Source of the DNA: Hirsutella rhossiliensis
Taxonomy: Eukaryota; Ascomycota; Sordariomycetes; Hypocreales; Ophiocordycipitaceae
Length of the DNA stretch: 64,000 nucleotides
Direction of reading: 5' to 3'
NCBI RefSeq assembly: GCF_020360975.1
Contig: NW_025408678.1
Span: 186,001 to 250,000, forward strand
Positions within the stretch are counted from its first letter, which is position 1; each line of letters opens with the position of its first letter. Positions 20,734 to 32,869 of the stretch are shown here, piece after piece. The notes beneath the pieces are model-generated. The model saw only the letters and a program-made list of their open reading frames with translations, was not told where the DNA came from and searched no databases. Made by a program: the position numbers and the translations under genes.

Positions 20734-23613
20734 ACGATTGAAGATGCATCGCCCATCTCTTTATGAATCATGTATCAACCAACTGTTTCGGCTTCTTTTC
20801 TTCTCTCAAGCGGAGGTGAGGGGAGGAGGCGTCTAATGGCGAGGTCGTTTGTTCGAGGGCTGGGAGTATCTGGATATGCTGGGACTCGGGGCGCATGGAC
20901 TGGACCATGGCAGGCGACAGGCGGATCAGCGGGCGATCCGTGACGGCTTTCGGATTGGACCTTTTCCCAGGCGGCAGGATGCCAGGCCTGCGGCGTTTGG
21001 TGACGCTTGGCTTGTGTCGGACGTTGAAGGGCGGATTGGCCATGTTGAATCCGCATCAACTCTACTCACGTGCTCGGTATCAATCATCAGCCTGAATGCA
21101 CAGGGAACCATTGTCTTTGCTTGCCGAGCCCGATTGGCGAGAGTAGGACCCCATGTCGTCCCCCGCAATCGAATGCTGCATCTACGTAGGACGGCAACAG
21201 CTGAGCAGCGTCCCCAAAGACAGGCGCAGAAGCTCGTCGAATGGCGTCTCACATGTGGCCATTGGCCCAGAAGCCCCAGCCTAGGTCGTGCAAGACGGGT
21301 TGGGTTCTCTGGGCGACAGCGGCACACACGAGGAGAGCATTCACCAGGCATGCATGCATGTCTTGCCCGCGCGGCGGCGACGGCTGTAGCTCGCCGCCAG
21401 CCAGACCATGTCGTCTGTGCAGTCGAATGGCCGGGTGCGTCGAATAGCGGCCAAACGGCAGGCAGATGGCCCGTTTGCTTTCCAGGGTTGATTGAACAAA
21501 TTCGCGTCGGTTGCCGTGGTTATCATCGCGACAGACACAGACACATCTGGAGCAGCGCTGGCGTTTGCGTGGAGTACCTACCTACCTACCTACAGTACAT
21601 AGAGCCCTTGCTCTGTTTCACCGGCCCGGAGCCGTATTATATTAATAATAACGGCCGATACGGATGGGATGGGTGCTTGCTTACGTACTTGGGTCCCCGT
21701 CCCGCAGAATAAGCGTGTTCCCGTTTTCCGCTCCGCCGGGCAGAGGAGGAGATGATGATGAAATCAGCTCTTGTCCCGAGTTTCAGCCCTATCGGCTGGA
21801 ATGAGGGCGTGGCGGGGCCGCATAGGATGCCGGCATGGTGTTGATGGGGAGGGAGAAATGAATGGATGGGCTTTATAAGGAGCCAGCATGAGTTCTGAGT
21901 CGTCTACGGTATTAGGGCCGGCCGGGGTTGCTTCGTGTTTGCCGGCAAGCGTACGGAGTGTCCATCCGTACCTACAGTAATATTTGGAGATGATGGCATG
22001 GATGGTTTCCACGGCAGCCAGCAGGGGGGGGACCCCCGGGCCGGCTTGTGTGGAGCCGCGGGGGTGGATGGTTCCTCATTGGGCGGCCCGTCTTAGGGGA
22101 CTGGCCGACACGAGCCACTGCGGGGATCCTCGCTCCAGGGCTTCCTCCAACGGCGCTGGCCAACAGCCTCGAGGGCCTCTGGGTGGCCGGGTCAACCGAG
22201 ATGCAGCAGCAGCAATTGGATGAGGAGGGCGAGTCTGGCCACCGGGAGGTTTCTTTTGAGGGATCTGCAAAGCATGCGCAAGAGGTCGGATGACGGTGAA
22301 GCCTGGCACCTGGGAGCTCATCGTCGTGTTTGGCCTTTTTGCTGCTTGCCCGGGTACTGGACGCAAACCGTGCTGTAATACAGCAAGGCACAGTAGGTAT
22401 TACGGTACACCCAGGGCATGTCAACAGCCGACAGTGTCGACGCACAAACAACACGGTAGCGTGCACTGTATTTATCGACTTGGCGTTGCCCGCGAATCAA
22501 TCGGACGGCCCCGCAGAGCGCACGAGGTGCACAGTACGAGTTCTGCGTAGCACCAGCACGTAGCACCAGCTCGACCTGCCTTATCGAGCTACCCTGTCCG
22601 TACCCTGTCCGTACCCTGTCCGCACCTACTCCTCCAGAGCCGTCAGGGCTCAGCAGCGCCCGCCGTTGCCAGCTGTCGCTCCAGCTGTCGCTCAACCTCC
22701 GCCACACCACGCCCTTTGCCCTGCCCTGCCCTGCCTGCCCTGCCTCATTCCCTCCGACGACGACGCTTGCCAGCACGCATCAGCAGCACACGACAGCTCT
22801 CTAGTCTGGACGAAACAAAGCCTCTCCACCAGTCGCCAGCTCGCCCGTGGATCCCGACGGGCCCTAACGTCAAGCCACCCCTGGCGCTCCAAGCTCGATT
22901 GGACAAGCTACGTCGGCAGCGCCAACTCATCACTTCATCCACCCACCCCAGCCTGTTTTTTGGGGCGCAATAACAACACAATTACCGTCTCAATCGAAAC
23001 GCCCCCCTGCCGTCGTCGTTGCATGTTGGTGCTGCCTCGCCGCGCTCGCCTCCTCCTCGTCGTCCACCGCCCCTCTGCGGCTGGTGCTGCCCAGAAACAT
23101 CCTGCTTCATCACCCCCTCTGGCCGGACCAGCCTCGAGCTTCCTGCGGCCCGCCGTCACCGACGGCATACTGTACATAATTCTGCCTTGCCTTGCTTGTG
23201 TACCTACATCCAATCTCGCTCACGCCTGCAGTCGCCACGAGCGCCATCTTTGCCATCTTCAACTCCTCGTCCGAGATTGCCTCTCTCTGCCCGGCATAGT
23301 CCTGCGCGGCTGTTTCCGCCCGAGAGCGTTGCAGCATCCTTGTTCTCTTGTGCTTCCTGGTGAGTCGCTTGCTGCAGCAGCCCGCAAGACGGCTCATTGG
23401 TGTCTCGCCGAGCTCACGCTGTTGCTGTGTTACCAGATTTTTCTCACTCCCCTTCAGCTGGTCTCGTCTCATCCCGCATGTCTTGACGTCGACTTCTTAG
23501 CAAACCTCGACCCGCTTGACCTCTGGAAGCACTTTTCTGCTCTCTGCCCCCCCGTTCGGCGCCGTCGTCGTCGGCACCCTCGCCACTGTTGCGTCTCTCT
23601 GCCCGGCGTCACC
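20734..23613. other. Long upstream region of the disordered-protein gene
   Basis: 2.9 kb with no supported gene. It holds CTACCTACCTACCTAC at 21575-21592, tandem TACCCTGTCCG repeats at 22590-22622, CCCTG repeats near 22718-22745 and several TACAGTA-type elements. From 22666 the frame of the next gene is open without a stop, but the translation is Cys/Arg/Pro-rich and looks like 5' UTR. Confidence 0.5.
22590..22622. repeat. Tandem TACCCTGTCCG repeat
   Basis: Three perfect head-to-tail copies of the 11-bp unit TACCCTGTCCG, about 1 kb before the next start codon. Confidence 0.85.
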
Positions 23614-26600
23614 ATGGGCGCTAATTCCAAAAAGGCTCCGCCACTTCCTGCCCCGACTGAGACCGAGACAGCGACGCCGACCGAATTGACGACTGATGTG
23701 TCCAAGCCTGGCGACGAGAAATCCTCCTACTCCCTTCCCGAGGACGGCACTCCCGTCACGATTCGCACGCGCGGCCACAAGACCAACCGCTCCCAGACGT
23801 CCCTCTTGATCGAGTATTTTGAGGGAAGCAAGGCCAACCCGGGATCCGACCGCAAGCCCAGCGTCCGCGTGCGCCTGACCCCTTCCAAGAAGAGCAAGGG
23901 CGATCACATCCAGGTGACGGAGACCAAAGGCTCTCGCAAGGCCTCTCTGACTCGACGTATACCGCTCGACGAGGCCATTGCCTCGCGCGAAATAGAGCTG
24001 GCCGAGGGAGACGCTAACAGCATGACGTCGTACGCATCGGCGACGGAAGAGTCCAATGTCTCGAGGAATCCAATCGACATAGAGATCGACCGCAATCGTC
24101 GGCGCCGACGACCTGCCAGCCCATTGATCCCCACGGCCGAATCCTACCAGCCGGGCAACCCCTCGGAAATCTCCGCCATCCCGACTGACAGTTTTCTCGA
24201 TGGCTCGGGAGGCACCGGTGATGCTAGGCGCTCGGCTAGTCCATTCCGCGGACCACATGGCCTGGCTGCTGCTGCTGCCACGGGAGCGCTCGCCGGCGCC
24301 GCCATGGGCGAGATCAGCAACAACAAGACTCGAGGCAAGGAGCGCGTCAAGATTGCAGACAAGCCAAGGGAGAAGCCGGAGCGGAAGCGACACTCGAAAA
24401 GCAGGACGAGCAGCGTCAGTGAGCCCGCGCCTGAAGAGCTCCGCTCGCCACGTCGCCGGTCTAGCCGCAGCCAGCAGGAGTCCAATGTCTCCGCGGCCGA
24501 GTCTAGCGTTCTGTCGTCGAATATATCTCCGAGTCATCGCTCCCTCGACACACGCTCCATGCGCTCGGGCACCTCAAAGTCATCCATCAACAATCCGAAG
24601 CTCCTCGAAACCGTCGAAGACGCCATTCGCAGGCTCATCTTGCCCGAGTTGAGCGCCCTCAAGCGGGAGCAGAGCAAGCGCGAGGGCCGGCGTGGGTCCC
24701 TCACCTCGACGTCGGGCACATCCGCCTCACGGGATGACGTCTCCACAGATCGCCGGCGGTCGTCGGGCCAGCGGACCGATCGTTCGCGAGATGCTTCCCG
24801 TCACCACGAGGGACGAAAACACGACTACGACGACACGTCGTTGCGCAGCCTCAGCCGCAGTTCCGTCGATGCCGATTACCAGGGACACGATTCCGATGTT
24901 GTCACCCCGAAACGCAGCAACAACTTGCTCAAGAGGGCGGCCGCCGGCGCGGCGGGGGCCGCCATGGCCAAAAGCGCGTCTTCCGCCTTGGACGACGAAA
25001 AGTCCGATTCTCCGGAGAGGAGGCAGCGTGACAGACGCCGAAGGAGGGCAGACTCTGTAAGGAGTCGCAGCGACCATTACGCAGAGGAATATGAAGATGA
25101 GGAGGACCTCGCCGCTCCAGCACCGCCAATGCCGCTCATGAGCGACATCAACCCGTCCGACATGACCCGAACGTCCATCCTCTCTGCCGTCACCGACAGG
25201 CCTCATTCCGCCAGCGAGGAGCTCGTTTCCGGACACGACGCAGCCATGGCCTCTCCCGCCTTGACGCCCACGGGGACAAGAACTCCAGTCGACCTCCAGC
25301 AGACCCTAGGTACCAAGCACGCCAACGTCTCCCACGGCGATCTGATGGCCCTTCCCCGTGGAAAGAAGGAATACGACCAGGAATGTGAAACCGACGATTC
25401 TGGTCGTCGGAATCAGGTGGGCCACTACGACGAATATGAGGGCAGCCCGCCCGACTACCCCGAAGACGATTATGAAGACCGCTACTTCAGCCACCAAGAC
25501 GTGCCGCCTCCGCTCAAGTACGTCCCCTATCAGGCGGGGGCGCGGGGCCTGAGTCCCATTCCGAGCGTCTCGGGGTACACCGAGGGAGGAAGCGAAGCTC
25601 CACCGCCCCAGAGCTGCCGGGATCTGCACTCTCCCAACGGCCAACCGTCCCCGGGAAAGACTCCGGAGCTCGGCTGGCATGTGCGATCCGCGCACTCGCA
25701 AGAGTCGGTGCCCAGCAAGGCGAGAAGCGCAGAGTTTGATCAAACTTCGACGGGCGGCGGTCACGGCGACGCCCTGTACGAGCATTCCGCGCAGGAAGTG
25801 CGAGGCGTCGGGGCCAATCCCGACTTTGTCCACCCGCCCATGGGCGTAGAGTCGGCCGTTGCTTCGCTTGTGGATGGCTCGATGCTCGAGCAGTCTGTTT
25901 TAACTGCCGGATCTGGCTACGACCACCACGGTGCTCGGGACTCTACCATATCATACGACAACGGGTCAAAGGCCTACAGCGGCCGAGGCCTGAGCCCTGG
26001 CAAGACGTCCGTCGACAGCCGTCGCGAGCTCGAGGAAGAGGCGCATGCCTCCACAGGGTCACTATCGCAGACGCAGTCGCAAGAGTTCTCCGAATTCGAT
26101 GTCGACGAGCACGGCCGAAAGGTCCCCCGCACCAAGTACAGGCATTCCCCCACCGCCTCGGAGGCGGCCATCACAGCCGGAGCAGTCGGCGCCGCAGCCG
26201 CAGCCTTGAAAGCCGCACAGGAGAGGAAGCAAGCGACCGCCGAGGGTGGTGCTGACGAGGCCTTCCGACCCGCGGGAGTATTCCGGAACAAGTCGTTCAA
26301 GGAGCGCACCATGCAGGGCTGGGAACCGCGCAACACGCCTGCACACAGCGTCGACAGGCTTGATCTTGAAGAGACTCCAAAAGTGGGCGCCAGCGGCGTT
26401 CCCGACTTTGACAACCCCATGCCCGAGCTTGGTTACATCGACGATGACCTGCACACCAACCCTTCCCTCGTGGAGGGTCGTCTTGACGGACGGCGGGACG
26501 GAGGGTCGTGGTCCGGTCGGGCGACGCCGACTCAGCAGGACTATACTGGCTATGGGCAAGACCATGGCGGCAAAGAGGGGAGTTTAGGAGTTACGGAGGC

Positions 26601-28868
26601 CGTGGGAGCGGCTGCCTTGGGAGCTGCCGCTGGCATGGCCGCCACGCAGAGCCAGGATCAAGATGAATGGCACCGAACCTCGGATGAGCGCAAGCGAGAC
26701 ACGCTCATAACGAACCCTTACGAGGACGCCAGCCCCATTGTCAATCCTGCGTTGAACGACAACTTGCTGGGTGCGCATGGGCTCGACGCCCCGTTCCACA
26801 CCGGTAGCCCTGGCTTTGGCCAGAAGTACGACGAGGGTTACATGTCAAACGGGCCAAACCGGACGCCAGACGCCGGTTCCAAAGGAAAGGCCGTCGACTT
26901 CGGTGGCGGCGACGACCCCTTCTACGCCCCTCGGGACCATGGCCGCCACCTGAGCGGCATGTCTCAGGGAATGACGTCTCCCTTTTATGATGCGGCCACT
27001 GGCGCGGGCATGGAGCGCATTGAGAACAAGGACATTGTGGCCTTGATGCAACATGTAAGCCATACGAGCTCGGGCAGTGACGGAGGGTAAGTGCTAACAG
27101 TTTATAGTTAATGGTGCGTGATGCACAGAGGAGCGCCCGCGACACGGAGATTGTGGCATTGCTCATGAATGCGGCGTTGGAGATGCGCAACTCTTTTCGG
27201 GAGATGAAAGACCTGGTCCAGGACACTGGTGACGATGTGGTCTTTGCCAACGTGGAGAACACGGAAAAGCTCCAAAAGTCCATCAATGGCCCTAGGCCTT
27301 ATCCTGGTGCGGCGTCGCGTTCCCTACAGAGCGGCTCTCAGGCCGGCACAATCGATGACTCGGCAAGCAAGAAGCGGAATCTGTGGCGACGGGCGCTGCA
27401 GGGCCTCAGTGCCAAGGGCACGAATGACCTCAGCCGCATTGAAGACATGCTGATGCAATTGCTGGGCGAAGTCGACGTCCTCAAGACGCAGACGGCCCGG
27501 CCAGTTTCCACGGCGGGGCCCGCCCTGTCCTTTGACAATCTGCAGCCCGAGGGCCAATACGAGCAAGACAAGGGCTACGAGCCCGAGGGCAACTCGACGG
27601 CCAGTCACGCCAGCCACTCGGGCCACTTGTTGGCGTCGCAGAACCGCGGGCAAGGTGCCAACCTGGGAGGCGACCGGAGGCTCTCGGATCGTCCCATCAG
27701 CACGGTGGAAGAGGACGACGAAGAACTCCAATACGACCCTCCCAGCCCTACGGCCGAGAGAACAAAGCCCCCCAGCCGAATGTCGCTCGGCCCGCCCGAC
27801 CAAGTCCAGCGGGGCGGCTCCGTGCCACTCGAGACGCCACCGCAACGGACCGACTCGGCTGGGCAGCAGCCGCTGAGTGCCGAGAACACGCCTCGCACGG
27901 AAAAGGGCAAGAAACACAAGTCGAGCAGCTCGTCCGGATGGCTGCCCAAGATTTCGCGCTGGTCAGAGACGACGGCCTCGAGCGTGGGGCGGGTGCTCCG
28001 CGGCAGCGGAAACTCCAAGAAGGGAGGTCAGAAATACGACGACTTTCCGCCTCCCTCGCGCTCTGGCTCCAGTCTGGCTTTGCACGAGGACAACTACAGA
28101 TACGATCCCAGTGAGGAGGACAAGCCTCACTCGGGATTCTCCGAACAGAACCTGGCGTCTCCGATGCAGGAACGAGAACACCATGGCCCGGCCATTGTGC
28201 AGATGAGCCCGGAGGACCCCAAGTACAAGGCACACCGCAATTCGCTGAACCTGCAGCATCCTCAGCCTCGGCCCGGGCAGACTGAGCGATTCCGGACGGC
28301 GCTGGAGACGTCTGCCCAGGAATACAACAACCCGCTGACGCCCAGGTCGACGGAGTGGGCTGGTTCCGCGACGAGCCTGAACCGCCTGCCCACCAACACG
28401 CACAGGTTCAGCAACCCTTCGTCGGCCGGGGCGACGGCCGATGGAGAGTACTGGCACTCGTCGCCCGGGCCACCACGCCCGCCCAAGGAGCCGATGGAGA
28501 GCCCCGGAGCGCAGGCGCCGGCGCGGGCGAGCCGAGTGTCGAAGCTCAAGGAGAACAGCCCGCCGCCGCACCAGAGCTCGGAGAGCGGCTACGGGACGCT
28601 GACGGCAACGCACCTCAGCCACCGCTCGGGGAGCAGCCCAAAGCCCGAGAACAGGAATCTGAACACGATGCTCGGGGTGCCCGCCCGAAGGCCCACTGGG
28701 CCCAGGGCCATGACGCCCAAGAGTCCCGAAGCGGATGCAGCCAGGGAGGAGAGGCGGCGGAAGAGAGGTGAGTTGACGTGGCGGATAGAGAGTTGATGGC
28801 ATCGAGGCTAACTTGACGGCACAGACACATTTGGCACCATTGCCAGCCAGGACACGGATACATTTTAG
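23614..28868 (+). CDS. Large disordered protein with Ala/Gly-rich segments and C-terminal helical region
   Basis: Exons 23614-27054, 27108-28767 and 28825-28868 give 1714 aa. ATG 23614 has a strong CACCATGG context; the frame is open 948 nt further upstream but reads like leader. Most of the protein is Ser/Arg/Glu/Pro-rich and predicted disordered. Four short Ala/Gly-rich, weakly hydrophobic segments stand out: near residues 216-234 (GLAAAAATGALAGAAMG), 440-452, 851-868 (AAITAGAVGAAAAALKA) and 993-1012. Between them are helical pieces such as LLETVEDAIRRLILPELSALKREQ. After intron 1 comes the best-conserved-looking part: LMVRDAQRSARDTEIVALL, EMRNSFREMKDLV, KLQKSINGPRPYPG and RIEDMLMQLLGEVDVLK, likely coiled coil. 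Intron 2 restores a new tail DTFGTIASQDTDTF. I do not recognise a named family; a scaffold or membrane-tethering role would be inference. Confidence 0.8.
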
Positions 28869-29346
28869 CAAACCGGTCGCATGCAGACCCGGCCCATGGC
28901 GTTGAATCTCAAATTGGCATGGATGGACCCGGCGAGTAGTGGAAGACGAAGATGACGAAGAGAAAGGGGGTGTTTGCAGAACGGTGGAAGCACCGGGGCA
29001 GATACGCAGAGGGCTGGAGTGGGCACGATTCGCACAGCAAGGCGAGATGCTGTCCATTTTTTATGCCAGGACAGCATTTCCTTGGTGAAAAAGTTTTCTT
29101 TCGATTCCCTCATTCATGACGACGAAACGACAGGCGGTTTCTATTTACTAGAGCGAAGCATCAGTTGCTGGGGCTCGGCTTGGGGCCTTGGATGCATGAC
29201 TAGCCGCGATGGAGGCGATAATGTCGAGGTGCGGTGGGTGGTGAAATCTATTGAGCTTGGTGGTTTGCTGAGAGGCCGATTGGGGGTTGCACATGAGGTC
29301 GGCACGCGCTCAACCTGGACGCGGCGGGCGAGGCGTGGAGAGTCGA

Positions 29347-29367
29347 GGGGGGGGGGGGGGGAGGGGG
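29347..29367. repeat. Poly-G tract
   Basis: Fifteen consecutive G, then A and five more G. Such tracts can form quadruplexes and are also prone to sequencing-length errors. Confidence 0.8.
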
Positions 29368-29515
29368 CGATGTAAATCGAGATTCACCAGTCACATAAAA
29401 ACGAGGCGGACATGAAACCATTGGCCTAGTGCCATGATTTGAGTCCGTGTGCAGTTTCTTCCAAAATGGAAATCTTTCCAGTCTTTTCCGCACGAGTGCG
29501 AAGTCATGAATATAA

Positions 29516-29523
<8 letters not shown>

Positions 29524-29555
<32 letters not shown>
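29524..29555. repeat. TA dinucleotide microsatellite
   Basis: Sixteen uninterrupted TA units in the upstream region of the carrier gene. Confidence 0.9.
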
Positions 29556-29556
<1 letters not shown>

Positions 29557-29771
29557 TGCATGTGCCTCCCCACGGTCGCTGGGGCCGTCTTTCTCGGACG
29601 AGATCGGGCCGTCATCGACAGCGGAGGGGTCCACAGCGCCCCGGCACCGGCACGACGGCGACACTGCCCCGATATTGTACTGTAACTTTACATGCAAAAA
29701 CTGCGGACCTACTTTTCGCCCTCGTCAACCACCTCCATCACCACCGCTCACTTTTTTCCTGCGCCGTCACG

Positions 29772-31004
29772 ATGGCGCCGGCTCCGGACGCTGGCTCCCC
29801 GACGGCGCCCCTTGGCCTGCCGCCGCAGCCCCCGGAGGCGCACGCGCAACGCCAGGGCGGCGGCAAGGACGCGGTGCCGGGGCGGGACTACAGGGGCTTC
29901 GTGGCGGGCATGTTCAGCGGCGTGGCCAAGCTCTCCGGTGCGTGAGGTGCCCGGGCATCTTCCCCCCCTTTCCTCTCTCTCTCTCTCTCTCTCTCTCCAT
30001 GCCCCATGCCGGCCGGCCAACCAGAGACAGTTGGCCATCCCTTTGACACGGTCAAGGTGCGGCTGCAGACGACGCCGGCGCAGCGGTTCCGCGGCCCGCT
30101 GCAGTGCGCGGTGCAGACGGTGCGGCTCGAGGGCCTTGCTGGGCTGTACAAGGGCGCGACGCCGCCGCTCGTGGGCTGGGCTGTCATGGATTCCGTCATG
30201 CTCGGCTCGCTGGCTGTGTATCGGCGCGTCCTGGCGCAGCATGTCTTTGGGGTGGACGAGTGGGCCCCGGGGACGGGGGAGGGGGATGGCGGCTTCGGGT
30301 TTGACATGCTGCTGCGTCGGCTGCGCTCGAGTTTGCCCTCCTCGCTTTCTTCGGATGGTGGTGAGCTCCCCCGTCCGTCGTCGAGCCCCGAGCGGCATCC
30401 GCTTCCGCATCAGCACCGGCATCTCCCCCCCCTCGGCCACGGGCTGGCAGGCATCCTAGCCGGCGCAACCGTCAGCTTCATCGCCGCGCCCGTCGAGCAC
30501 GTCAAGGCCCGTCTCCAGATCCAGTACGCCGCCGCCAAGTCGCAGCGCCTGTACTCGGGCCCGCTCGACTGCGTGGCCAAGATACACGCCGCCCACGGCC
30601 TGCGCGGCCTGTACCACGGCCTGTCGGCCACGCTGCTCTTCCGCAGCTTCTTCTTCTTCTGGTGGGCCGGCTACGACGTGCTGTCGCGCGCCCTGCGCCG
30701 CCACACCGACCTGGCCGCGCCCGCCGTCAACTTCTGGGCCGGCGGCCTCAGCGCCCAGGTGTTCTGGCTCACGAGCTACCCGAGCGACCTGGTCAAGCAG
30801 CGCATCATGACGGATCCCCTTGGCGGTGCGCTCGGCGACGGCGTGAGGCGCTTCCCGCGCTGGCGGCATGCTGCTGTTGCTGTCTATCGTGAGAGCGGGT
30901 GGAGGGGCTATTGGAGGGGGTTTCTGCCGTGTTTTCTGCGCGCCTTTCCGGCTAATGCTGTGGCTCTCGTGGCTTTTGAGGCTGTCATGAGGGCGCTGCC
31001 TTGA
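29772..31004 (+). CDS. Mitochondrial carrier family (SLC25) transporter, basic amino acid/carnitine-like
   Basis: Exons 29772-29937 and 30025-31004 give 381 aa. Three repeats carry the carrier signature: HPFDTVKVRLQ, APVEHVKARLQ and YPSDLVKQRI, each with its following short helix (GLAGLYKGATPPL, GLRGLYHGLSATLLFR, GWRGYWRGFLPCFLRAFPANA). The intron splits the Glu codon of SETVGHPFD and contains a CT polypyrimidine run. The loop between repeats 1 and 2 is unusually long and Ser/Pro/His-rich (about residues 140-190). Overall similarity is to the carnitine/acylcarnitine and ornithine carrier branch of the inner membrane, but I cannot assign the substrate from sequence alone. The start is the first ATG after a pyrimidine-rich leader. 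Confidence 0.88.
29969..29999. repeat. CT microsatellite in carrier-gene intron
   Basis: An uninterrupted CT run makes up much of the polypyrimidine tract of the single intron of the carrier gene. Confidence 0.85.
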
Positions 31005-31416
31005 GCAAGATACGAGTGGCCTGACGCGGGATGGAGGAGAGGAGAGGAGTCGGAGATGTCGGCGTCTTTTGCTGCTGGCTCGTGGCGGCATGCTTCCGTG
31101 CGTCATGTCCTTTCCTCAGAGCGCACGGTCGTGTACGATATATAGAACGACACATATACCCAAGAGTCGTGTGCTGGCAACCAAGGCACGGTAAAAATCT
31201 ACAGAACCATCAAGAGTTCTTTGCACAGGGATTCCAACGCATGGCACACCACACCTCCGCAGCAAGTCTCACTTGGGAGCGGGTGGTTGATTGAATTGGT
31301 CGCTGGCTACTTGTCCGGCCCCAGCACAGCACGCCGTTTCACCGCCAAGCCCAACACCCGCACCCCCAGCTTACCAGCCAGAGGACATCCGTGCTCGACA
31401 CATCGGGGCGGCGGGC
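31005..31416. other. Convergent spacer, carrier / eL22
   Basis: 412 bp holding the two 3' UTRs of convergent genes; I see no other feature. Confidence 0.6.
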
Positions 31417-32207
31417 TTAGTCGTCATCCTCATCGGCCTCGTCGTTGACCACGTTGAAGAACTTGAGCTCGTAGACGCCGCGCGAGGTGGAGACGACGCG
31501 GAGCCAGTCACGAAGCTGCTGCTTCTTGAGGAACTTCTTGGTCCTGCACGGCAAAGATAACAGACGCAAGTTAGCCCCGAATTTCTTTTTCTTTTCTCCT
31601 CTTCCTTGCGCTCTGCAGCCCTGACACACGCAAGGGATCACGAGGGAGGACGCACAGGTACTTGAGGTAGCGACCGGACAGGTCGTTGTGGGCAGTGACC
31701 TCGATCTTGCCCTCGCCGGCCTGGCGAATGACGACGTCGTCGCCCAGGTTGTTGGTGCGGCCCTCGACCTTGATGCGGTCCTGGAGGAACTTCTCAAAGG
31801 CCGAGACGTCGAAGATCTTGTCGCTCGCAGGCTGCTGAGCGTTGATGATGAACTGCGCGAAACCGGGCCCCATGTCAGCCCATCATTCTTCGCTGCGTGT
31901 TTCTCTTCTGCAGCGCGCGCCCCTCGTCGTCGCCATTCACCACCACCCAGAGAGAACAAAGGGGGAGGGGGGGTTGTCTGCCTACCTTCTTGGCCTGCTT
32001 CTGGGCCTTGCCCGATTTCTTCTGCTGCTGAAAAACAAGATGCGACCTTAGCCTACTGTCCATTCAAGACGCCGTCATCGCCCCCTCTCCCCCCCCTTCC
32101 TCTCAATCCCTCCTCAGCAGAGAAAGACGGAGAGGTGGCGAGGGATCGAGAGGCGCAACGGCGCCGACAGCAAAGCGGTGTCATGTACATACGACCTGGG
32201 GAGCCAT
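31417..32207 (-). CDS. RPL22: 60S ribosomal protein eL22
   Basis: Exons on the minus strand are 32207-32196 (only MAPQ), 32027-31986, 31852-31656 and 31543-31417, giving 125 aa. The protein reads QQKKSGKAQKQAKKF, IINAQQPASDKIFDVSAFEKF, LQDRIKVEGRTNNLGDDV, TAHNDLSGRYLKYLTKKFLKK, QQLRDWLRVVSTSRGVYELKF, and an acidic DEADEDDD tail, all hallmarks of eL22. It is a cytosolic large-subunit protein near the exit tunnel. Four exons with a tiny first coding exon is a usual layout for fungal ribosomal protein genes. All splice sites are GT-AG (GTCGTA, GTAGGC and GTGCGT donors). The promoter side is on the giant-gene side, so the two genes are read in the same direction. Confidence 0.96.
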
Positions 32208-32869
32208 TGTGGTGTGCGAGACGGTGTCGAGTTTGAACTCTTGAAGAACGCAAAGAGGTAGAATCCTGCGTCTTTTCGGGGGGTTGAGGTTGAGGTTTGA
32301 TAGCGACTTTGGCTTGCGATGCCCGAAATTCTCGGTGCGATGGCCAAATGGGGCTGAAAATTAGGGCAGGCCTGGATCATCTCTCTCTCCGATCTCCGAT
32401 CAAGGCCGGAGGGAGTGGGGCACGTCTGTGCTGCTCACCGAGTCACATGATAGACCACATGATGCTTTTTGACGACCACCTCGATTGATTCGGCTTACAG
32501 GCGTACAATTGCCAATCATGCACTTCCAATGCCCTCATTCTTTTGCTCCGAGATAATCTAACAGTGTCTTTACCGGGAAATTCTCGTTGCCGATATACGC
32601 TCTTTGAACTTTCAACAGCTATAATGCGACAAGGGACCTCGTCGTTCGAAGTGGAGAGCAAGTCCAATCGAATAAACTGAAATAGACAAACAAGATTCAT
32701 CGCACACAGTATTCCACATGAACATCCCTCGTCCGGCAAGCTAAAAACATACAGCTCCGGCGCGGTCATTACATTCGTACACATGATACATTATTCGTCC
32801 AACAGGCGTGAAAAGAAAAAGACTCCTCATCCAGCGTCAATCATGTGCAATCTCGTCACCATCCTCTCA
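32208..32869. other. Upstream region of eL22, 3' flank of giant gene
   Basis: 662 bp, AT-richer than the genes on either side. It should hold the eL22 promoter and the giant gene's 3' UTR. No gene seen. Confidence 0.55.

Larger units (their letters stand above)
28869..29771. other. Intergenic region with homopolymer G and TA microsatellite
   Basis: 903 bp between two plus-strand genes. It holds a run of 15 G (29347-29361) followed by more G, and a TA microsatellite at 29524-29555. No supported gene. Confidence 0.6.

Noticed and set aside
20849..21712. 287-aa plus-strand open frame downstream of the small membrane protein
   Set aside because: Composition changes along its length, no recognisable domain, and it runs through CTACC repeats; likely non-coding.
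29772..31004. Assignment of the carrier to a specific substrate (ornithine or carnitine)
   Set aside because: The signature motifs show the family, but substrate contact residues could not be aligned with confidence by eye.
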